Program-made: the position numbers and the translations under genes
Shown: piece by piece, positions 34,000 to 41,573 of the stretch
Layout: each line of letters begins with the position of its first letter
Position numbering within the stretch: position 1 is the first letter of the stretch
Assembly: GCF_042684265.1 (NCBI RefSeq)
Contig: NZ_JBHULB010000008.1
Span: forward strand, 62,001-126,000
Direction: 5' to 3'
DNA from: Croceitalea marina
Lineage (GTDB): Bacteria > Bacteroidota > Bacteroidia > Flavobacteriales > Flavobacteriaceae
Length of the DNA stretch: 64,000 nucleotides
The notes under the pieces: generated by a model
What the model saw: the letters and a program-made list of their open reading frames with translations, nothing else
The model's database searches: none
Told to the model about the DNA's origin: nothing

Positions 34000-36900
34000 T
34001 TAATTATCCTCCACAATCATTATTTCTTCCTCCGTCAACCCATAGAGCTGATAAACCATTTGGTCAATTTCAGCTTCGGTTTGTGTGATTTGGGATTGTA
34101 AATCTTGGACTTCTTTCTTTTTGTTATTAAAAGCATCCATCCAATCTATCTCATCTAACTTAGTAAGTTTTGCAATAGGTTTTTGTTCCTGTTTTAGACG
34201 TTCTTTATTGGTTACTTTTATGGCTTTGTTGAATTCTTTAATGAAATCGCCAAAATCAAGCTCGTTCCAGTTTTTTAGTTTTTTGGTCAATTTGTGTAAT
34301 GGATATTGACTTAGGTAGAAATCTTCAAACTTTGATATTGTTAATTCAAGTTTGCTTGTTAGGGACAATATTGTCGTGGAAAAATTCTCAAACTTTGAAC
34401 TATCAATGTTTTCAGAATTAGGAAGCCCAAAAGGTTCTAACACTTTACGCTTCACACCAATGTAACCGCCTCTCAAAACATTTCCTGAACTTGATAAATA
34501 AAACCAGAATAGTTTACTATTAAGTATTGGTAAAACACTTTTATAAGAATATGCGGATTTCTCGGATAGTAATAATGTATGGCATTTACTATTATGATAA
34601 AAGTTGTTCAAATCTAATGTAAAACTACCACCAAAACATACCTCAGGTGTTATTAGCTTTGGTTGTTCCAAAATTGAGATTGCCTGATTCCTACTATATT
34701 GATACCAGTAGTCGTTATCAAATTTACCTTTCTCTCTATCTCTTAAAATACTTTCGAATTGTCTTAAATACTCAAATGCCTTTGGGTATTTTGAACTCAA
34801 GAAATCTGGTTCAATTAATGTAGCCTTATCATTCTCTATTGAATATGGAAATATTAACCATTCATTGTTCTTCAGGTTGGTGTATGGTTTTATATCTTGA
34901 CCACGTAAATGTGGTTTTAATATACCAACTTCAATATAATGTGTTTGTCCTGTAATATCTTCAGGTTTTATTTCTAAATAACCTCCTGACACAGTACCTT
35001 CAACGCAAAATACAGCATCTTTACCAGTTATAATTCCCTGAACAAATCGAGTGAATTCAGTCTTTAAACTTAAAGGTTGGGAAAGAAGCTTATCAAGTAT
35101 TATCCCAATATTCTCATCGGTCAGAATCCATTGCTCACTTGTTAAATTATCATATCTTATTTTTCCAAAATCAATTTTTTCAAATAAATCGTTTGGATTA
35201 ATCTCTTTGTATAGAAATGTATCACTCCTATTTTTTGCTAAATCAATAATGCAGGTATACGTTGTTGCATCTTGAAATACCAAATCAGAGCCAAAACTTA
35301 CCAGTTCTGTAATAGCTCTCTTCTCTAATAAATATTCCCTAATACCTTTACCGAAATCCGCTATTAGAAACTTGTGAGGCAGTATGAAAGAAACACAACC
35401 TTGTTGATTAATTAAATTGTATGACTTTTCTATGAATAAAGCATAGATATCATAGTTTCCAGTTGTCGACTTATAATTTTTCTCATAGTATATAGTATGG
35501 TCAAAATAATACTCTTTTAAACTTTGGACTCTCACATAAGGCGGATTCCCAATAATCACATCAAAACCACCTTTTTCAAACACTTTCGCGAAAGCGATTT
35601 CCCAATTAAAGGCTTTATCTCCTGCAACACTTTTACTGTCTATTAAGCTGTTACCGCACTTAATATTACTACTTAAATCGTTTAGTTTACGTCGTGGTTG
35701 AGCAGTACGTAACCAAAGTGATAGTTTAGCGATTTCTACACTTTCTTCGTTAAGGTCTACACCAAAGATGTTGTTTTCTAAAATGGTATTTTCTATATCC
35801 GGAAACTGTAAGCCACCACCTAATACTTTCGCTTTTAACTCGTCTATATAGGTATGCTCTTTTATTAAAAAATCTAATGCTTGGTTTAAAAAAGCACCAG
35901 AACCACAAGCTGGGTCACAGATGGTAATTTGCAATAACCAGTTGCGATAGGTATCCAGAATAGCAACCAATTTTTCAATTGTTGCTTTGTTACGGTTCTT
36001 ACGTCCTTTAAAATATTCTTCTTCGTGGAAACCTAACTCGGCTTTCTTTTCTTCACAGAGTTTGCCTACAGTATTTTCTACGATGTACTTAGTAATGTAT
36101 TTGGGTGTGTAAAAGACACCATCTTTTTTACGTTTGCTTTTTTGCTTGTCGAATTCGCCACCTTCAATCTCTGCGTTTACACTTTCTATCTCGTTTAATG
36201 AGTTTTCAAAGATGTGTCCTAATATGTTTACATCTACCTGACTTTCAAAATCGTAATTAGCCAGTTTTAAGGTGTATTTATACAACAGGTCATTATCTAT
36301 ATCCAGGCTGTCTAAAATGGCATCAGGTTTAAACAAACCCCCATTGTAAGCATAAATTTCTGCACGCTTTTCCGTGCCTTTTCGACCTACATCCAAAAAA
36401 TTAAAATACTGTTTGAAAAGGCCATATAAGGGTCTTTCATCTCCAAAATCCCAATCGTCTTTCCACTTGTTTAGTATTTGTAATGTAGAGTTGGATGGCA
36501 GCAGCATTCTATCTTCTGCAAAGAAGATGAACAGGAAACGGTCTATGAGTCTCTGTGACTTTTTAAATAAAGTGAGTTTTACATTTTTCTCCAGTCGTTG
36601 CAACTCTGCTTGGGTATGCTCATCGAAATCTTGTTCATTACCAATTAGATTAGCTTCGTTTCGCAATCGTTTTGCATTACGCTTTACCAAATCACGAAAC
36701 AACTCTCTCTTAAAAACCGAATAATCACTGTAAAACGACTTTGTGATTTTTTCTTCTTCTACTATGGATGCCTCTTTAATTGTAAGCGGTAGATTTCTAA
36801 GTATGTTATCCTTGTGTAAGCATAAGTACAGTAATTGAAAACGTTCTTGTGATAGCTCAAAGAGGTTAAACTCTTCAAACTCGGTGGCATCATTAACGTA

Positions 36901-37323
36901 AAAACGAAGCTTTTCAAAGTTTGAGGTAATGACATAGACACAGCCTTTTTGATTTGCCTTATAATCAAATGCTTGCCTTCGTATGCTTTCTAAATCCTTG
37001 GTTTTTGTTCCTTTTAATTCTATAACACCAATAGCTTGGCCGTCTTTAAGTATAGCACCATCTGCCTTGCGTGCATTTTTTTGGTTTTTAAACTCTGTGG
37101 TAATGTTGTACTTGGGACTGGGGTTAATGGTGTAGCCCAAGATGTTGACAAAAAGTTGTGTTAGAAAGGTAGCTTGAAACTGCTCTTCTTTACTACTCTT
37201 AATATTCTCTTGTATTGTAGGATTTAAAAAATACTTCTGATACTTCTTGTATGCTTTTTCAACTGCTACATTGTCTTGCAGGCTGCTATGTTGTTTAAGT
37301 ACTGATGTTTGAAATAATGCCAT
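34000..37323 (-). CDS. Type IIG-like restriction-modification protein (nuclease plus adenine methyltransferase)
   Basis: In the 1107 residues an N-terminal PD-(D/E)xK nuclease (Asp88, Glu102-Leu-Lys104 in ADGAILKDGQAIGVIELKG) is followed by a helical linker. A gamma-type N6-adenine methyltransferase has motif I CDPACGSGAF at 469-478 and motif IV NPPYV at 593-597. A C-terminal TaqI/Eco57I-like target-recognition region starts near 780 (GIITGKDAVF) and a helical tail follows. Such single-chain enzymes both modify and cut. Pairing with a helicase is not needed by classic type IIG enzymes and suggests a multi-protein defence system. A palindrome copy at 35582-35596 encodes FAK. Confidence 0.88.
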   Translation of the reverse strand: MALFQTSVLKQHSSLQDNVAVEKAYKKYQKYFLNPTIQENIKSSKEEQFQATFLTQLFVNILGYTINPSPKYNITTEFKNQKNARKADGAILKDGQAIGVIELKGTKTKDLESIRRQAFDYKANQKGCVYVITSNFEKLRFYVNDATEFEEFNLFELSQERFQLLYLCLHKDNILRNLPLTIKEASIVEEEKITKSFYSDYSVFKRELFRDLVKRNAKRLRNEANLIGNEQDFDEHTQAELQRLEKNVKLTLFKKSQRLIDRFLFIFFAEDRMLLPSNSTLQILNKWKDDWDFGDERPLYGLFKQYFNFLDVGRKGTEKRAEIYAYNGGLFKPDAILDSLDIDNDLLYKYTLKLANYDFESQVDVNILGHIFENSLNEIESVNAEIEGGEFDKQKSKRKKDGVFYTPKYITKYIVENTVGKLCEEKKAELGFHEEEYFKGRKNRNKATIEKLVAILDTYRNWLLQITICDPACGSGAFLNQALDFLIKEHTYIDELKAKVLGGGLQFPDIENTILENNIFGVDLNEESVEIAKLSLWLRTAQPRRKLNDLSSNIKCGNSLIDSKSVAGDKAFNWEIAFAKVFEKGGFDVIIGNPPYVRVQSLKEYYFDHTIYYEKNYKSTTGNYDIYALFIEKSYNLINQQGCVSFILPHKFLIADFGKGIREYLLEKRAITELVSFGSDLVFQDATTYTCIIDLAKNRSDTFLYKEINPNDLFEKIDFGKIRYDNLTSEQWILTDENIGIILDKLLSQPLSLKTEFTRFVQGIITGKDAVFCVEGTVSGGYLEIKPEDITGQTHYIEVGILKPHLRGQDIKPYTNLKNNEWLIFPYSIENDKATLIEPDFLSSKYPKAFEYLRQFESILRDREKGKFDNDYWYQYSRNQAISILEQPKLITPEVCFGGSFTLDLNNFYHNSKCHTLLLSEKSAYSYKSVLPILNSKLFWFYLSSSGNVLRGGYIGVKRKVLEPFGLPNSENIDSSKFENFSTTILSLTSKLELTISKFEDFYLSQYPLHKLTKKLKNWNELDFGDFIKEFNKAIKVTNKERLKQEQKPIAKLTKLDEIDWMDAFNNKKKEVQDLQSQITQTEAEIDQMVYQLYGLTEEEIMIVEDN

Positions 37324-37432
37324 TCGACTTTATATAGTATTACAACGTTTCTTTAAAAGAAAACATAATTTGCTTGGATGAAACACAGCTTTTCCAAAGT
37401 GAGCTGTATAATTTTGATTTTTTTTACTGCCT

Positions 37433-37657
37433 TTATATCTTGTTTATCAATTCGCTTTTAAGCCATTCAAAAGCTTTTTCCTGATTATATGCTATTCCCG
37501 TTCTCAATAAAGCCTCCATATCTCCTGTAAAATTGGGATCTTGTTCTTTTTCTTCCGTATTTATTAAAAACTCTTTTCGACTTGGCGGTCTATTTCCAGT
37601 TGAAAATGTTGTGTACTTTTTAAAACATTTAATGATTTGGTCAATGTCCAATTTCAT
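37433..37657 (-). CDS. Small protein of unknown function downstream of hipA
   Basis: The 74-residue charged, soluble product (MKLDIDQIIKCFKKYTTF, FEWLKSELINKI) has no recognised family. It lies 51 bases after hipA on the same strand and upstream of the defence operon, so it may be the last gene of the HipBA unit. A real gene is likely but not certain. Confidence 0.45.
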   Translation of the reverse strand: MKLDIDQIIKCFKKYTTFSTGNRPPSRKEFLINTEEKEQDPNFTGDMEALLRTGIAYNQEKAFEWLKSELINKI

Positions 37658-37708
37658 TAGAAAGCTTTCAAGTTGTGCTAATTTTATGGTTGTTTTTGCA
37701 TTAAGTAT

Positions 37709-38968
37709 TTATAGCCTGATTAGGTCTTTATATATTCGGTTAGTTATTTTCTCTGGTATTTCCTGTTCTGTTGAAATCTCCATCCATCTTGGAATCAACG
37801 CCTGCACATCCTCAATAATCCCTTTGGGATTTTTAATGACAAATTCTTCGGCAATCGTTAGCACGTCTTTTAAAGTAATCTCAGTGCGCTTTCCATTAAT
37901 AGACAAAGCTCTAGCCGTAGTTTTAAATGTAAACAGTGGATTTAGTGCATACGTCAAATCGTATGCTGGTCCTATATTCCAGCTATCTTTTTCTTTGTTA
38001 TAAATAAAACTGTGGTTCTTTAAATGGTCGTCTACGTTTCTAAATACAACATTAAATACCATACGTTTAAACAGTTGTTGTAAATCTTTATGTGGCACTT
38101 CCAATCCTAAGGCTACCTTAAACACATTTTCATAAGACAAGTTTTCTGGTTGACTTTTAAAATCCCAACCTGTTAGCCCTGTAACAGTCAATACGTGTTG
38201 CTTTTCTCCGTTTTGTCTGTCATAACGTAAGGTGGCGAAGTGCTTATTTTCTATTAGCTTAGACTGCATCATATCAATACCTGCTTCTTGTGCTAGCAAA
38301 TAATAAGCGTATTCCACTTTTTCTTTGTTGTAGCCATCGCTATCGTCAAGGTGTAGCTTGACTAGATAGTGGTTGTATTCGTCGCTAGTTTCTCTATCAC
38401 CTGCTATAATTGCTCCTGTTTCCTTATGTTCTGAGATTAAAATTTTTGGTCTTGCGCCACCTGCAGAACTCCCTATTTTAAAAACGTTTAATAATGATGA
38501 TTCATCAAGAGAAGCACCAGACGTGTTGTCCTTTAGCTTTAAAACGGTTGACAAAATGCTAATAATATCATCTATGTTGATAGAAGTAGTATTTGGTAGT
38601 TCTTTCACAGGTTTGTATTCCAAAGCACCCATACCACGATCTGCTACATAAGCCAACTGTTCTAATGGTGTTACTTTCTGAATACCTCTTGCTGTTAGCC
38701 ATTCTTGAAAAATGAGGTTACCAAAGGTATCTGGCAACGAATCGGCTATCATTGGTGGTAATCCCTGGAAGGTGTCTTGTTGGAATTCGGTAAATACCTG
38801 TGCAGGTTTTGTACGTTTAAAAATAAACGGAAATAGTTTTGAGTATTGGCCAGACTCCAAAAAATCAGGATTATATTGAAAAATTGATTTACCCTGATCT
38901 ATATCATAGCCTAGTTTCCCTATCTCTTGACCGAAAGCAATTATAGCTAATGTTTTATCTCTAGCCAT
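37709..38968 (-). CDS. hipA: HipA-family serine/threonine kinase toxin
   Basis: The 419-residue protein has a HipA N-terminal domain (about 1-130, GQEIGKLGYDIDQG, LPDTFGN) and a kinase domain. GSSAGGARPKILI is the P-loop with the regulatory Ser, VVFRNVDDHLKNHSF the catalytic loop and GPAYDLTYAL the metal-binding Asp. HipA toxins phosphorylate translation components such as glutamyl-tRNA synthetase and cause growth arrest and persistence when not held by HipB. The start is 3 bases after hipB. The length is normal and motifs are intact, so the toxin is likely active. Confidence 0.92.
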   Translation of the reverse strand: MARDKTLAIIAFGQEIGKLGYDIDQGKSIFQYNPDFLESGQYSKLFPFIFKRTKPAQVFTEFQQDTFQGLPPMIADSLPDTFGNLIFQEWLTARGIQKVTPLEQLAYVADRGMGALEYKPVKELPNTTSINIDDIISILSTVLKLKDNTSGASLDESSLLNVFKIGSSAGGARPKILISEHKETGAIIAGDRETSDEYNHYLVKLHLDDSDGYNKEKVEYAYYLLAQEAGIDMMQSKLIENKHFATLRYDRQNGEKQHVLTVTGLTGWDFKSQPENLSYENVFKVALGLEVPHKDLQQLFKRMVFNVVFRNVDDHLKNHSFIYNKEKDSWNIGPAYDLTYALNPLFTFKTTARALSINGKRTEITLKDVLTIAEEFVIKNPKGIIEDVQALIPRWMEISTEQEIPEKITNRIYKDLIRL

Positions 38969-38971
38969 CTA

Positions 38972-39235
38972 TTAATACAGTGAAATGTCGTTTTGTTCAT
39001 CAACGACTTGATTAACGCCTTTAAAAATGGATTGTAGTAAACCGAAATGATTGGCAATCTTTAAAACTGTATCCAAAGTGGCATTTTTACCACTTTCAAA
39101 TTTCTGAATCGTATATCTAGACAACCCTAAAGCATCGCCAAGATCTTGTTGAGACATATCGTAACTTTGTCTTTTAGACTTACAAAGCTCGCCCAGCCTG
39201 GATTTTACAGCTTTGATTGTAATAGAATCAATCAT
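38972..39235 (-). CDS. hipB: HipB-like XRE-family antitoxin and repressor
   Basis: The 87-residue protein has an XRE helix-turn-helix (SQQDLGDALGLSRYTIQKFESG) and a short C-terminal tail. It binds and neutralises HipA and represses the operon. The repressor's likely operators, two 18-base inverted copies, lie directly upstream at 39239 and 39279. Confidence 0.9.
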   Translation of the reverse strand: MIDSITIKAVKSRLGELCKSKRQSYDMSQQDLGDALGLSRYTIQKFESGKNATLDTVLKIANHFGLLQSIFKGVNQVVDEQNDISLY

Positions 39236-39238
39236 AAT

Positions 39239-39296
39239 TGTTTATTATAGTACACAAATATAAGTAAAATTAATAAAATGTGTATTATAGTAAACA
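39239..39296 (-). promoter_or_regulatory. Paired HipB operator sites
   Basis: TGTTTATTATAGTACACA at 39239-39256 and, on the opposite strand, TGTTTACTATAATACACA at 39279-39296 match in 16 of 18 positions, and each is nearly palindromic. Centres are 40 bases apart (about four helical turns), and the first is 3 bases upstream of the hipB start codon. Confidence 0.75.
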
Positions 39297-39519
39297 TTTT
39301 TTTAATCTAAGATTAAGACTGGATTCAAGAGTCATCAGAAGTATACGGAATACCTTACTTCTAATTCAAATAGAGGCAAAACCTTTAAGAACTTCCAAAA
39401 ATTCATCAACAAATTGCTAATTCGGTATCATAACATTTAAGAATCCTAAAGACCGCTGAACTAAAAAAATCAAACTTTGATTAGCTCTCTTTTTTCCAAC
39501 TTAGAGAAAAGTATCTTTT

Positions 39520-39870
39520 TTATCCGTACTCTTCAGTATACAAAGGCGCATCGGTAAGATCACTTATTATCGAAGATTTATAAAAATCAAACCAATGGGT
39601 AAATAACTCCCAACTTAGGTCTGGATAGTCCTCTTCATTTGTCCACTGCCCAAATAGTTCACTTATGAAGATGGTTTTCCAGTACTTATTTAATTCCTTT
39701 TTAGGGTTGTCTAGAAATAGCTCATCTTCTAGTAAATAAGTGTTGTAATCTGAAATATTTTCTATGCTAACGGGAGTTAGATCGGGTGTAAGGGCATTGC
39801 TCCAATCGTAAAAGGGTTGTTTAGGTACTACTAAGAGTGCACTACGGTTTATGGTGGGATGGTTCATCAT
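39520..39870 (-). CDS. Conserved hypothetical protein
   Basis: The 116-residue acidic soluble protein is rich in Trp, Tyr and Phe (VVPKQPFYDWSNALTP, LFGQWTNEEDYPDLSW). It resembles small conserved proteins of Flavobacteria without known function. The frame is clean and starts MMNHPTINRS. A perfect 22-base palindrome lies 20 bases before its start. It stands alone between HipBA and a lipoprotein gene. Confidence 0.6.
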   Translation of the reverse strand: MMNHPTINRSALLVVPKQPFYDWSNALTPDLTPVSIENISDYNTYLLEDELFLDNPKKELNKYWKTIFISELFGQWTNEEDYPDLSWELFTHWFDFYKSSIISDLTDAPLYTEEYG

Positions 39871-39890
39871 TGTTTATGTTTTAGGGTTTC

Positions 39891-39912
39891 TTACGCTTTC
39901 GCGAAAGCGTAA
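39891..39912. repeat. Longest copy of the island palindrome (22 bases, perfect)
   Basis: Half-site TTACGCTTTCG followed by its exact reverse complement. It is the most extended of nine copies in 2-49 kb; none is seen in the flanking chromosome. Confidence 0.85.
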
Positions 39913-40143
39913 GAATGCAAAGTAAAAATAAGAGTTACGTTGCAACTAGAGACCTTTTAACAAAACGTGATATGCACGGGTAGATGATCTCATAAGTTTC
40001 TTGCTAGGCTTATGTTATAAAAAAGAAGCACCTTGACCAGATTCAAAAGCATACAGGCTCAGCCAATAATTCAAAAAGTACTTTAGAAATGAGTTCACGG
40101 ATCCTTTTTCCCTGAAATTAAATCAAAAGCCTGCAAATAAGAA

Positions 40144-40172
40144 AAAACCGCAGCATAGATGCTTGCGGTTTT
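40144..40172 (-). terminator. Terminator downstream of the lipoprotein gene
   Basis: AAAACCGCA and GCAT pair with ATGC and TGCGGTTTT, with a small internal bulge; on the minus strand it ends in a T run. The lipoprotein gene ends at 40250. Confidence 0.65.
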
Positions 40173-40249
40173 ATATTTCAAAGGCGTTGCCTGTAGTCCT
40201 AAGATTCCCCCGATTCTTAGGGTATAGACTCCACATACAATGAAATGGT

Positions 40250-40756
40250 CTAATCCCCTGTTCCTATAGCTGGATTAAATTCAGCAAAGATGCCATCAGG
40301 ATTTTCTCGTACAACCCACACGTGTAATTGCCACTGACTTAAATTGGTATTTAAATGCCATACATCCAGATCACCAGTAAAACCTTCTGGAGGTGCTCCT
40401 GGATTTTCCAGGTCCTCCACAGGTACGACAAATTCTACGGCGACCATCTGCATGATACCATTTGTATCAGGAGCATATAAGACTATTTCTGGTTCATCTA
40501 GTTTCACGATGTCATCCACTCGTGACGGGGATAAGTAATGATGTCCCATATTGGGCACAAAACCAGAAACATCTATAAATCCTTCATCGGCAGCCACTTG
40601 GACATCCCTATATTTAGCGGTGGCCGTCTTAAGCTCGTTTACTTCAATTTCCCACAGTGCTAAAGATTCTTCATTGTCATCATCTGTGCTACAGCCTACC
40701 GTAAGAGTACTAAGAGCGATGAGCACATACATTTTTAATAAGTGTTTAGTTTCCAT
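40250..40756 (-). CDS. Lipoprotein of unknown function
   Basis: The 168-residue product has a lipoprotein signal (MYVLIALSTLTVGCSTDDD) and a mature domain with MGHHYLSPSRVDD, EIVLYAPDTNGIMQMVAVEF and WQLHVWVVRENPDG. Two adjacent His and the beta-rich layout suggest a small ligand-binding fold, but I do not recognise the family. It lies 26 bases after the cupin gene on the same strand, so both are probably one operon under the divergently encoded hybrid regulator. Confidence 0.65.
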   Translation of the reverse strand: METKHLLKMYVLIALSTLTVGCSTDDDNEESLALWEIEVNELKTATAKYRDVQVAADEGFIDVSGFVPNMGHHYLSPSRVDDIVKLDEPEIVLYAPDTNGIMQMVAVEFVVPVEDLENPGAPPEGFTGDLDVWHLNTNLSQWQLHVWVVRENPDGIFAEFNPAIGTGD

Positions 40757-40782
40757 AATCTTGAGTTTTAAAAAATTTTAAT

Positions 40783-41331
40783 TTATACAAATCGAATTCC
40801 GTAGTTAGCACAAATCTGGGCGACCCGTTCAAGATCTGGGGGGCCATCAGGTAACGCGTCCAATTCTTCAAACATAAGCTCCATCCCTGCGGGAAAGGCG
40901 CTGGTGGCCATACTTGCGGTTTCCATCCCGACTATTTCCCAAGCATGAGGAATATTTTTTGGCGCATAAGCCATATCTCCAGGACTCAACACGACCGTGT
41001 TGGTACCCACTGTTATTTTTACCTGTCCTTTTAATACTCTAAAAATCTCATCTTCTTTCGTATGTATGTGCATAGGTATTCCCATTCCAGGCGGCGCTTC
41101 GTTGACCCATTCGGTGATTTGATTGTTCGTATCAGCTCCACTCAGTTTATGGGTTTGAATTTCTCCGAGTACCTTTAATACTTCACCCTCTCCGCTCAGC
41201 ATGATTTTTTCTTTAGTAGCTACTGTTGCCTGACTTAATGATGCCTTTGAGGCAGGAAAAGACCGCTTGATCGGAATAAGCGTGAGTAAGCCAGCGCTCC
41301 CTAATTGAGTCAAAAACTTTTTTCTGTTCAT
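40783..41331 (-). CDS. Exported cupin-domain protein
   Basis: The 182-residue protein begins MNRKKFLTQLGSAGLLTLIP, a signal with NRKKF similar to Tat-type leaders but lacking a clear double Arg. A single cupin_2 barrel follows (GMGIPMHIHTKEDEIFRVLKG with the His/Glu metal ligands, and SPGDMAYAPKNIPHAWEI). Such proteins bind a metal and may act on small phenolic or sugar substrates; the reaction is unknown. First gene of a two-gene operon divergent from the hybrid sensor at 41574. Confidence 0.8.
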   Translation of the reverse strand: MNRKKFLTQLGSAGLLTLIPIKRSFPASKASLSQATVATKEKIMLSGEGEVLKVLGEIQTHKLSGADTNNQITEWVNEAPPGMGIPMHIHTKEDEIFRVLKGQVKITVGTNTVVLSPGDMAYAPKNIPHAWEIVGMETASMATSAFPAGMELMFEELDALPDGPPDLERVAQICANYGIRFV

Positions 41332-41390
41332 GATGTCTGTGTTTGAATTATAGGTTTTCTAGACCCTTTACAATGTTGATACAAACCTAT

Positions 41391-41410
41391 TTCTAGTCCA
41401 CATACTAGAA
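41391..41410. promoter_or_regulatory. Inverted repeat in the cupin/hybrid-regulator divergent promoter region
   Basis: TTCTAGT, 6-base spacer, ACTAGAA: a perfect 7-pair dyad 60 bases upstream of the cupin start. It could be a binding site for the divergently encoded AraC-type output domain, although such factors more often use direct repeats. Confidence 0.4.
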
Positions 41411-41573
41411 TGACATAGAAGTTGCAAAGAGTGATTGTTTTGTAACATCAAAGTGACTATGATACCAAATTGTTACTTAATGAAACCTGAGTGTTACTGG
41501 CTGATTCTTAATATTTTGACCTTAGCTTTATCAAAAGGAACTGATGATTTCAGTATCTTTTGGTTTCAGAACA

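Larger units (their letters stand above)
39871..40249. other. Intergenic stretch with palindrome and terminator
   Basis: 379 bases without a gene. Contains the 22-base palindrome (39891-39912) and a terminator hairpin (40144-40172). Nothing else is recognised. Confidence 0.5.
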
